Shown piece by piece: positions 1 through 6,307 of a DNA stretch of 12,550 nucleotides; within the stretch, counting starts at the first letter, position 1; each line of letters opens with the position of its first letter. Origin of the DNA: an uncultured Collinsella sp. GTDB taxonomy: Bacteria; Actinomycetota; Coriobacteriia; Coriobacteriales; Coriobacteriaceae. The stretch spans positions 1 through 12,550 of the forward strand of contig URNI01000055.1 of assembly GCA_900549135.1 (NCBI GenBank), in the 5' to 3' direction. The position numbers were made by a program, and so were the translations under genes. The notes under the pieces are model-generated. The model was not told the DNA's origin and made no database searches. It worked only from the letters and a program-made list of their open reading frames with translations.

Positions 1-185
1 ACGGCGTGGGCACGCACGAGGAACTGCTGGCGGGCGACAACATATACCAGGAGATTTACGCCTCGCAGATGGAGTTTGCGGGGAACGCGGACGCCGGCGA
101 TGGCAACGACGGTGGCTGCGCGAATGATCCGTTTTCCTCCGTCGCATGCGGATCACCCTTGGAAGGGGGTGAGCGCCATGCCTAA
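1..185 (+). CDS. ABC exporter half-transporter, C-terminal end (partial)
   Basis: The first 60 readable codons (from base 3) encode the tail of an ABC transporter ATPase. The sequence begins GVGTHEELLAGDNIYQEIYA, the typical segment after the H-loop of exporter-type nucleotide-binding domains (the G-x-GTHEELL element). A Gly/Asp/Asn-rich tail follows and ends at TAA 183-185. The start lies outside the window, so Walker motifs and membrane segments cannot be seen. The stop overlaps the start of the next half-transporter by 8 bases (ATG at 178), which implies translational coupling and that the two products form a heterodimeric exporter. The substrate cannot be deduced. Confidence 0.88.
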   Translation, partial: GVGTHEELLAGDNIYQEIYASQMEFAGNADAGDGNDGGCANDPFSSVACGSPLEGGERHA

Positions 186-2076
186 GACCGCAGCCCAAGC
201 ACGCCCGGCCGACCTCAAGCGCACTGTGCGTCGCTTGCTCTCCTACATGGGGCATGCCAAGTTCTCGTTGCTCGCGGTGGGCGTGCTCGCCTCCGTCGCC
301 GCCATCGCGAGCCTCGCCGGCACCTACATGGTGCGCCCCATCGTTAACGGTTTGGCCACGGGCGGGGAGGAACTGCTTGCCAAGCAGGTCATCCTGACGG
401 CGATCATCTACGCTGCGGGCGTGCTCTCGGCCCTGGGCTACTCGCAGATTATGGTGCGCGCGGCCCAACGCGTGGTGTCCGATATTCGCCGCGACCTGTT
501 CGCGCACATCCAGACGCTGCCGCTCAGTTATTTTGACAGCACGCGCTCGGGCGACATCATGAGTTTTTTCACCAACGACGTCGACACCGTCTCCGAGGCG
601 CTTAACAACAGCTTTGCCAACGTGATTCAGGCCGCCATTCAGGTTGTGGGCACCACGGCTATGCTCATCATCCTTAACTGGCAGCTCACGATTATCACAC
701 TCGTGTGCGATGCGGCCATTGTGCTGTATGCGCGCTACTCGGGCGCGCGCTCTAAGCGTTTCTTTGCTGCCCAGCAGGCATCGCTTGGCGACCTGGACGG
801 ATATATCGAAGAAATGGTCTCGGGCCAAAAGGTCATCAAGGTCTTTAACCGCGAGGCGGCGAATGTTGCCGGCTTCACCTGCCGCAACGACGAGCTTCGC
901 CGCACCGGCACCGCCGCCGTGAGCTATGCCAACTCCATGGTGCCCATGACCGTCGTGATTGGCTACGTCAACTATGCCATCGTCGCCGTGGCGGGCGGCA
1001 TGCTCTGCATCAAAGGGCTCGCCGATGTGGGCGCACTTGCAAGCTACCTGGTCTTTGTGCGCCAGGCCGCCATGCCCATCAACCAGTTTACGCAGCTTGG
1101 CAACTTCTTGCTCAACGCGTTGGCCGGTGCCGAGCGCCTGTTTGCCGCCATGGACCTTAAGCCCGAGGTGGACGAGGGCTGCGTGGAGCTGGTGCAGACG
1201 GGCGACGCCGCGTGGGCATGGAAGATTCCCGAGGGCCAGGGCGTGGGCGCGTACGGGCATCTGCATAATGTGGCTGCCGTTGATGAGTCGGGCCGCGCGG
1301 TGGCCGCCGACGGCACCGAGCTCACGTGCGGCTTGGTCCCGCTTGCCGGCGACGTGCGCTTCCATGCCGTGGACTTTTCCTACGTGCCGGGCGCCCGCGT
1401 GCTCACGGACCTCAACCTGTTTGCCAAGCCGGGGCAAAAGATTGCGTTTGTGGGCTCCACGGGCGCCGGCAAGACGACCATCACCAACCTCATCAACCGC
1501 TTCTACGAGGTCGATGACGGCGAGATCACGTACGACGGCATCGACGTCAAGTACATTGCCAAGGCCAGCCTGCGCGGGTCGCTCGGCATTGTGCTGCAGG
1601 ACACGCACCTGTTTAGCGGCACCATTGCGCAGAACATCCGCTTTGGCAAGCTCGACGCGACCGACGAGGAGGTGCGCGCCGCTGCCGAGGCCGCCTGCGC
1701 CGACTCGTTTATCCGCCGCCTGCCTAGAGGGTACGACACACCGGTCACGGCCGATGGCGCCAACCTGTCGCAGGGCCAGCGCCAGCTGCTCGCCATCGCG
1801 CGCGTGGCCGTCGCCGATCCGCCGGTGCTCATCCTGGACGAGGCCACTTCGAGCATCGACACGCGCACCGAAAAGCTCATCGAGCGCGGTATGGACCGCA
1901 TCATGCGCGGTCGCACCACGTTTATGATCGCGCACCGCCTGTCCACTGTCCGCGACGCCGACGCCATCATGGTCCTCGAACACGGCCGCATCATCGAGCG
2001 CGGCACGAACGAAGAGCTACTCGCCCAGCACGGCGAGTACTGGCAGCTGGCGCATGGCTTAAAAGAGCTGGATTAA
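178..2076 (+). CDS. ABC transporter, fused permease/ATPase half (exporter type)
   Basis: A 632-residue membrane exporter half with an N-terminal six-helix domain (roughly residues 25-340) and a C-terminal ATPase. Visible motifs: Walker A GSTGAGKT at 426-433, Q-loop Gln474, signature LSQGQ at 530-534, Walker B VLILDEATSS with catalytic-type Glu555, and H-loop His586. All catalytic elements look intact, so this is probably the competent ATPase of a heterodimer. About 50 extra residues (near 340-390, rich in Gly, Ala and Asp) separate the membrane domain from the ATPase; other paired exporters also have linkers here. ATG 178 was chosen over ATG 76 because a strong AAGGGGGTGAG site precedes it, it starts a normal MPKT... 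N-terminus, and it overlaps the upstream stop by 8 bases. Likely a multidrug or peptide/lipid exporter; the substrate is unknown. Confidence 0.93.
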   Translation: MPKTAAQARPADLKRTVRRLLSYMGHAKFSLLAVGVLASVAAIASLAGTYMVRPIVNGLATGGEELLAKQVILTAIIYAAGVLSALGYSQIMVRAAQRVVSDIRRDLFAHIQTLPLSYFDSTRSGDIMSFFTNDVDTVSEALNNSFANVIQAAIQVVGTTAMLIILNWQLTIITLVCDAAIVLYARYSGARSKRFFAAQQASLGDLDGYIEEMVSGQKVIKVFNREAANVAGFTCRNDELRRTGTAAVSYANSMVPMTVVIGYVNYAIVAVAGGMLCIKGLADVGALASYLVFVRQAAMPINQFTQLGNFLLNALAGAERLFAAMDLKPEVDEGCVELVQTGDAAWAWKIPEGQGVGAYGHLHNVAAVDESGRAVAADGTELTCGLVPLAGDVRFHAVDFSYVPGARVLTDLNLFAKPGQKIAFVGSTGAGKTTITNLINRFYEVDDGEITYDGIDVKYIAKASLRGSLGIVLQDTHLFSGTIAQNIRFGKLDATDEEVRAAAEAACADSFIRRLPRGYDTPVTADGANLSQGQRQLLAIARVAVADPPVLILDEATSSIDTRTEKLIERGMDRIMRGRTTFMIAHRLSTVRDADAIMVLEHGRIIERGTNEELLAQHGEYWQLAHGLKELD

Positions 2077-2120
2077 CCCGTTCGAGCACGATGCTTTGAT
2101 CCCTCTGTGCCCCTCACCTC

Positions 2121-2185
2121 AAACCATCACAACATTCGACATTTTTTGCCAAAATCGGGAAAAGCATCGAATGTTGTGATGGTTT
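2121..2185. repeat. 65-bp palindromic intergenic element, copy 1
   Basis: A perfect 19-bp inverted repeat (AAACCATCACAACATTCGA at 2121-2139 and its complement at 2167-2185) encloses a 27-nt centre. The right arm runs into five Ts (2183-2187), so as RNA it could act as a rho-independent terminator for the ABC operon. The same arms recur at 3363-3427 and 7595-7659. The length, the conserved centre and the recurrence fit a dispersed REP/MITE-like element better than a one-off terminator. No transposase is present in the window. Confidence 0.9.
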
Positions 2186-2286
2186 TTCTGCCACTCGACC
2201 GGGTGGAATCGCTTTCTTGCGCATGAAGGTGTGCGGACCCGTGAGCAGGGGAATAAGGTTGGTTATCCGATTCCATTGGAGGGCTC

Positions 2287-3324
2287 ATGGACCTGCCGAT
2301 CGTCCTGTCCCATAAGACTGCCTGGCTGTACCACAACGTGGCGCGCCCGTCCGAGCCGCTCTCGCGAGCAAGCAGCCTATACGATGAGGACTCGCTTGCT
2401 AACGAGGCGGAACCGACCGCGAGCCTGCCCAAATTGGGACTCGATGTCAAAGGGCTGAGGGCTTCAACGGCAGTTGGGATCGTTGCTGACTATCTGGTTT
2501 CTCTTGGTATTCCACGAGAAGAGCTCGATCATATCGACACGCTCGTCAACTTCGATTTTGAGCGCTCGACGCCGGCTGGATTTAGGTGCCACGTGTTTGG
2601 AGCGCCGCTACCTCCAGGCCATCTTATCGAGGTGGCAGAGGACCTTCTGGTGGTTGATGAGGTCATGTGCTTTGTCCAAGCTGGTTCGTGGATGAGCGAG
2701 CCCGAGCAGCTGGAATATGGCTACGAAATCTGCGCCCGATACCATTTGAATCATCTGTCGACAGGCGATTATATCGAGATGGGGCAGAGGTATACCGTTG
2801 CCGACTTGATTGCTTATTGCAATGAGAACCGATCTCGTCAGGGGGCTATACGCGCGGTCGCCGTGCTCAAGCGCGTGCACGATGGCGCGCGGTCGCCCAT
2901 GGAGACGGCTACCGCAATCATGGTCGTAGCAAAACGTTCTCAGGGCGGGCTGGGATACGCCAAGATCGAGCTCAACCATCGGGTCGATGTTCCCAACGAG
3001 TTCAAATATCTCGCAAAGGCCGGGTATTTCGAGATTGATGTATATGCGCCTGCGAGCGGTACGGGGATTGAATACAACGGCTCGGACCATCTTGATAAAC
3101 AGCGCAGCGCGTCGGATGCGGAGCGTATGACCGTGCTGAGCGCGCTGGGCTTTAGGATGATCGTCCTCACCGGGACTCAGTTTGCCCACCAGCTGCAATT
3201 GCACCGGGCGATGAATGCCATCGCGCTCGCTATGGGCCTTAAGTGCGACCGAAGCGAGACATTCCAGAAACGTCAGAACGACCTGCGAGAGTTCGTGATT
3301 CGACACTGGGACGGCGGCCTTTAG
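2287..3324 (+). CDS. Predicted DUF559-like (PD-(D/E)XK-type) protein, function unknown
   Basis: A 345-residue soluble protein with no signal peptide or membrane segment. The C-terminal part reads FEIDVYAP at 248-255 followed by GIEYNGSDH at 260-268. This resembles the DUF559/very-short-patch-repair type nuclease core (D...IE.DG..H), with Asp251 and Glu262 as candidate metal ligands. The usual Asp/Lys two residues after Glu is Asn264, so activity is uncertain. SPMET at 203-207 resembles a conserved element preceding this core in actinobacterial proteins that also carry AbiEi-like N-termini. The N-terminal 200 residues are not recognised. ATG 2287 has GGAGGG just upstream. The gene stands alone between two copies of a 65-bp palindrome. 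It could be a defence, toxin-antitoxin or repair protein, but nothing here shows which. Confidence 0.75.
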   Translation: MDLPIVLSHKTAWLYHNVARPSEPLSRASSLYDEDSLANEAEPTASLPKLGLDVKGLRASTAVGIVADYLVSLGIPREELDHIDTLVNFDFERSTPAGFRCHVFGAPLPPGHLIEVAEDLLVVDEVMCFVQAGSWMSEPEQLEYGYEICARYHLNHLSTGDYIEMGQRYTVADLIAYCNENRSRQGAIRAVAVLKRVHDGARSPMETATAIMVVAKRSQGGLGYAKIELNHRVDVPNEFKYLAKAGYFEIDVYAPASGTGIEYNGSDHLDKQRSASDAERMTVLSALGFRMIVLTGTQFAHQLQLHRAMNAIALAMGLKCDRSETFQKRQNDLREFVIRHWDGGL

Positions 3325-3362
3325 GGACGCTTTGGCCCTTCTACGGGGTGCCGTGGGCAGGC

Positions 3363-3427
3363 AAACCATCACAACATTCGACGTTTTTTGCCAAAATCGG
3401 GAAAAGCATCGAATGCTGTGATGGTCT
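3363..3427. repeat. 65-bp palindromic intergenic element, copy 2
   Basis: Same orientation as copy 1. The left arm (3363-3381) is identical, and the 27-nt centre differs by one base. The right arm (3409-3427) carries two changes (a C at 3416, and TCT instead of TTT at the end), which put a mismatch in the stem and remove the T-run. It is therefore a weaker terminator candidate than copy 1. It lies 38 bases after the stop of the DUF559-like gene and about 130 bases before moaA. Confidence 0.88.
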
Positions 3428-3556
3428 GTGCTGAGGATGGGCTTGGAAAGTCCGTTTTGCTCGAAGCGACCTGTCCTGTCGTACGGGTGTCGGCATGATT
3501 CTCTCGTGGGGTATTATGTTTTCCGAAGAATAAAACGCCGCGTGAGGGAGGGCTGC

Positions 3557-4612
3557 GTGGACGGGCACGTGCAACATGACGGTTTTGGCCGCGACATCAA
3601 CTACCTGCGCATTGCCGTTACCGACAAGTGCAATTTCCGCTGCATCTATTGCATGCCGGCCGATGGCGTGGCACCCCGCGCGCACGACGAGCTGCTCAGC
3701 GCCGAGGAAATCGCCCGCTTTGTGCGCCTGGTGGCGGGGGAGGGCATTCGCCGCGTACGCCTGACGGGCGGCGAGCCGCTGGTCAGCCGCCGCATCATCC
3801 CGCTCATTCGCGACATCCGCGCGATTCCGCAGATCGAGGACATCTCGCTCACCACCAACGGCGCCCTGCTGCCCAAGCTGGCACCGCAGCTCAAAGATGC
3901 CGGGCTTAACCGCGTCAACATCTCACTCGATACGCTCGACCCCTCGCTGTTTGGAAAGATCACGCGCCTGGGTCGACTCGAGCAGACCATGGCTGGCATC
4001 GACGCGGCGCTGGCTTGGGGCTTTGAGCCCGTTAAGGTCAACTGCGTTGTTGTGCGCCGGCTCAACCAGGATGTGGCGGCCCTCGCGCGGCTCACGCTTG
4101 ACCGCCCCATCCACCTGCGCTTTATCGAATACATGCCCATCGGCGACGAACATACGAGCTCGCATTGCGCTGTGGACCCGCATGCGCCCGCGCTCGATCC
4201 CGAGCTGTGGGACGCGAGCGATACCGTGCCGAGCGACGAGCTGCGGGCGCGCATCAATGCCGGGGCCGCCGCGGCGGGACTGGGCGAGCTCGAGCCGCTC
4301 GACATCAACGACGCTCCTGCCGGCGCGGGCCCTGCGCGCTACTGGCACTTTCCGGGCGCGGCGGGAACGGTTGGTTTCATCAGCGCCATGTCCAACCATT
4401 TTTGCGCGAACTGCAACCGTCTGCGCCTGACGGCTGATGGCAACGTGCGTCCGTGCCTGTTCAGCGATGCCGAGTATTCGGTGCGCGACGCCCTGCGCCG
4501 TGGTGATGATATGCAGGTGCTTTCGATTTGGCGCGATGCCGTGGCCCACAAACCGCAGGAACACGCGATAATTGAGGGCACGCAACGATTTATGTCCCAA
4601 ATCGGAGGATGA
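3557..4612 (+). CDS. moaA: GTP 3',8-cyclase (molybdenum cofactor biosynthesis)
   Basis: A radical-SAM enzyme of 351 residues that converts GTP to 3',8-cyclo-GTP, the first step of molybdopterin synthesis. The radical-SAM cluster motif C25-x3-C29-x2-C32 sits in TDKCNFRCIYCMP. GGEP follows at 71-74. The second, C-terminal cluster motif is C283-x2-C286-x13-C300. The protein ends in the Gly-Gly pair that family members need for activity (MSQIGG). A stretch of roughly 15-20 residues after IEYMPIGDE looks inserted relative to ordinary MoaA. GTG 3557 was chosen because GAGGGAGGG precedes it and DGFGRDINYLRI follows closely, as in the family; an in-frame ATG at 3428 overlaps the upstream palindrome end and would add 43 unrelated residues. 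A TATTAT at 3512-3517 could be a -10 element, but no good -35 is seen. Its stop overlaps the spacer after the next gene's ribosome site. Confidence 0.95.
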   Translation: MDGHVQHDGFGRDINYLRIAVTDKCNFRCIYCMPADGVAPRAHDELLSAEEIARFVRLVAGEGIRRVRLTGGEPLVSRRIIPLIRDIRAIPQIEDISLTTNGALLPKLAPQLKDAGLNRVNISLDTLDPSLFGKITRLGRLEQTMAGIDAALAWGFEPVKVNCVVVRRLNQDVAALARLTLDRPIHLRFIEYMPIGDEHTSSHCAVDPHAPALDPELWDASDTVPSDELRARINAGAAAAGLGELEPLDINDAPAGAGPARYWHFPGAAGTVGFISAMSNHFCANCNRLRLTADGNVRPCLFSDAEYSVRDALRRGDDMQVLSIWRDAVAHKPQEHAIIEGTQRFMSQIGG

Positions 4613-4616
4613 TCAT

Positions 4617-5921
4617 ATGGCCAAGAGCAGGTACGCCGATGCCACCAAGGCCGCTCGCAGGGCCGCGATGTCTGCCCACAAAGACGCGGCCGCGGCAAGC
4701 GATGCCGACACGTCCGTGCAGCCGTCTGTCAGCGCTGTCGTCGAGCCCGCCCGTGACGCCCGTCGCGATGAGCTGACGCATGTGGACGCCAAGGGTGAGG
4801 TGCGCATGGTCGACGTGTCCGACAAGGCCGAGACGCATCGCATCGCCATTGCTGAGGGCACCATCCTCATGCACCCCGAGACGCAGGCCATGGTGCTGCA
4901 GGACCGCGCCAAAAAGGGCGACGTGCTTGCCTGCGCGCGCGTGGCGGGCATTATGGCCATCAAACGCACGAGCGACATCATCCCCATGTGCCATCCGTTG
5001 CTCATTACCAAGAGTAAGTGCGACATTGCGCCCATTGCTTCGGCGGGGACGCCGGCCGAGGACGTGCCCGAGGGCTGGGCGCCGGCGCGCGCGGACGGGC
5101 AGGTTGGCTTTCACGTACTGGTTACGGCGGGCGTGACGGGCAAGACGGGTATCGAGATGGAGGCCCTGACCGGCGCGAGTGCCGCATGTCTGACCATCTA
5201 CGACATGTGCAAGGCGGTCGATCGCGGCATGGAGATCGTCGACGTGCGCCTGCTGCACAAGGAGGGCGGCCGCTCGGGCGTGTGGGATCGCGCAGAGCGT
5301 CAGGCTGCTGCTGCCGAAGCCGCCGCTGCCGACGGCGCCGCGCCCGCGAACGGGCCTGTTGCTGCCCCCGCGCCCGTAGCTCCGACACCATCCGTCCCCG
5401 CGATCGCGTTTATCGGCTACCAAAACTCGGGCAAGACCACACTCGTCGAGAAGGTTATCGCCGAGCTTACTCGCCGCGGCCTGCGCGTGGGTTCGCTCAA
5501 GCATCACGGGCACCACGGCTTTGATATCGATGTGCCCGCTAAGGACACCTGGCGCCATCACCAGGCTGGATCCAAGCACGTGGGCCTCATCTGCGCCACG
5601 CGCTGGGCGGAGTACGCCGACACGCGCGAGGAGGACGAGATGCCCGCGCGCGAGTTGCTGTCACGCTACAACGATGTCGACGTGGTGATCATCGAGGGTT
5701 ACAAGACCGAGGGCTTCGACAACATCGTGGTCGCGCGCTCCGGTGTCGACCGTCTGCGCGGCAAGAGCTCGCTCGACCTGGTCGACGGTCACACGCTGGC
5801 CCTTGCCTGCAACGAGGCCCTGGCGCGTCAGGCCTTCGACGCCGGCTTTGCGACCCGAGCCATCAACATCAACGATGCCCGAGCCATCTGCGATCTCATC
5901 CAAGACCACCTTCAGGCTTGA
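4617..5921 (+). CDS. Bifunctional MoaC-MobB fusion (molybdenum cofactor biosynthesis)
   Basis: A single 434-residue frame joins two Moco proteins. Residues about 55-222 are MoaC (cyclic pyranopterin monophosphate synthase), which acts directly after MoaA. It has MCHP at 124-127, GKTGIEMEALTG, and YDMCK at 195-199 with the catalytic-type Asp196/Lys199 pair. An Ala/Pro-rich linker (about 223-260) leads to MobB, a P-loop GTP-binding protein associated with attachment of the guanine dinucleotide to molybdopterin. Its Walker A is GYQNSGKTT at 267-275, and SLKHHGHHGFDID and VIIEGYK follow. The Ala/Lys-rich first 50 residues are unassigned. ATG 4617 has GGAGG at 4604-4608 inside the moaA 3' end and lies 4 bases after its stop, so the genes are coupled. 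The fusion would keep early-step and late-step activities in equal amounts. Confidence 0.93.
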   Translation: MAKSRYADATKAARRAAMSAHKDAAAASDADTSVQPSVSAVVEPARDARRDELTHVDAKGEVRMVDVSDKAETHRIAIAEGTILMHPETQAMVLQDRAKKGDVLACARVAGIMAIKRTSDIIPMCHPLLITKSKCDIAPIASAGTPAEDVPEGWAPARADGQVGFHVLVTAGVTGKTGIEMEALTGASAACLTIYDMCKAVDRGMEIVDVRLLHKEGGRSGVWDRAERQAAAAEAAAADGAAPANGPVAAPAPVAPTPSVPAIAFIGYQNSGKTTLVEKVIAELTRRGLRVGSLKHHGHHGFDIDVPAKDTWRHHQAGSKHVGLICATRWAEYADTREEDEMPARELLSRYNDVDVVIIEGYKTEGFDNIVVARSGVDRLRGKSSLDLVDGHTLALACNEALARQAFDAGFATRAININDARAICDLIQDHLQA

Positions 5922-5927
5922 CGCTGC

Positions 5928-6027
5928 GCCGGCCCCAAGCACCCCATCTCGCCCCTCAAGCCGTCGCTCGCGTACCAAAGTACGCGTCGCTCCTCTTTCG
6001 GGGCGACCTGGGGCACTTGGAACCGGC
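5928..6027. repeat. 100-nt gap-free imperfect hairpin after moaC-mobB
   Basis: The two 50-nt halves pair in exact register around a CAAA tetraloop at 5976-5979. Paired blocks from outside in are GCCGG/CCGGC, CCAAG/CTTGG, CCCCA/TGGGG, TCGCCCC/GGGGCGA, AAG/CTT and CGCGTAC/GTACGCG. In the outer half the blocks are separated by symmetric 2-nt mismatches; nearer the loop the match is patchier. About 33 of 48 possible pairs are Watson-Crick. It begins 6 bases after the stop codon. There is no T-run, so it is not a standard terminator; an mRNA 3'-end stabiliser or an old repeat element are alternatives. Confidence 0.75.
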
Positions 6028-6046
6028 TCGCTGCGTTGCCATAACA

Positions 6047-6075
6047 TGCCAAAAAGGGACAGGTTTATTTTGGCA
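6047..6075. repeat. Hairpin with GGGACAGG loop, TGCCAAAA stem
   Basis: A perfect 8-bp stem, TGCCAAAA at 6047-6054 and TTTTGGCA at 6068-6075, with a 13-nt loop containing GGGACAGG. The stem differs completely from that of the hairpins at 6101 and 7692, but the loop core is the same, which suggests related repeat elements with diverged stems. Confidence 0.7.
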
Positions 6076-6100
6076 GGTTTTATCTGGGCAAACGTCATTT

Positions 6101-6138
6101 CCACCACAAAGGGGACAGGCACCTTTGTGGTGGTTTTT
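6101..6138 (+). terminator. Hairpin repeat and probable rho-independent terminator
   Basis: A perfect 12-bp inverted repeat, CCACCACAAAGG at 6101-6112 and CCTTTGTGGTGG at 6122-6133, has a 9-nt loop GGACAGGCA and is followed directly by five Ts. This is a textbook terminator shape for the moaA/moaC-mobB operon. The same stem recurs at 7692 and, with one compensatory pair change, at 8654, so it also belongs to a dispersed repeat family. Confidence 0.8.
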
Positions 6139-6141
6139 GCT

Positions 6142-6178
6142 TTGGTAGATGTGTGGGACATGTCTTACAATCTACCAA
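6142..6178 (+). promoter_or_regulatory. Candidate promoter with overlapping operator dyad for the MFS gene
   Basis: TTGGTA (6142-6147) and TACAAT (6166-6171) are spaced by 18 bases and form a plausible sigma-70-type promoter. The same bases form a dyad: TTGGTAGAT at 6142-6150 and ATCTACCAA at 6170-6178, perfect 9-bp arms 19 bases apart, with an 8-bp palindrome GACATGTC (6157-6164) at the centre. A repressor bound here would cover both promoter boxes. No regulator gene is present nearby. The promoter and operator roles are inferred; the symmetry is seen directly. Confidence 0.5.
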
Positions 6179-6230
6179 GTAGTTCATGACGGGCGAAAAA
6201 CGGAGAGAAGGGGCTTGATGTGTCCTTAAT

Positions 6231-6296
6231 GTTTCATGCGGATAGATTGATTTGACAGACGGTGGCGAATGCCCACCGTCCGCATTCGTATGAAAC
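6231..6296 (+). promoter_or_regulatory. Structured 5' leader of the MFS gene
   Basis: Nested inverted repeats lie directly before the ribosome-binding site. The inner stem is GACGGTGG (6258-6265) with CCACCGTC (6273-6280), loop 7 nt. Outside it ATGCGGA (6236-6242) pairs with TCCGCAT (6279-6285), and GTTTC (6231-6235) pairs with GAAAC (6292-6296). The inner and middle arms share two bases, so they cannot all form at full length. The Shine-Dalgarno AAGGAG (6297-6302) begins at the next base, so the fold could modulate translation. No known riboswitch class is recognised. Confidence 0.45.
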
Positions 6297-6307
6297 AAGG
6301 AGTCTCC

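Noticed and set aside
76..177. Longer N-terminus for the second ABC half-transporter starting at ATG 76
   Set aside because: It lies inside the coding tail of the preceding gene and has no good ribosome site; ATG 178 has a strong one and a normal family N-terminus.
3428..3556. Upstream in-frame ATG 3428 for moaA, or a Moco riboswitch in the leader
   Set aside because: The added 43 residues match nothing in MoaA, and GTG 3557 has a strong ribosome site. The leader is only about 130 nt after the palindrome and shows no recognisable Moco-riboswitch layout.
4590..5579. Long antisense frame opposite the MoaC-MobB gene
   Set aside because: Its translation is low-complexity and rich in Arg, His, Gly and Ala, as expected for a shadow of a GC-rich gene; no motif or ribosome site supports it. 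The same applies to other long antisense frames, for example 1503-2006 and 2608-3372.
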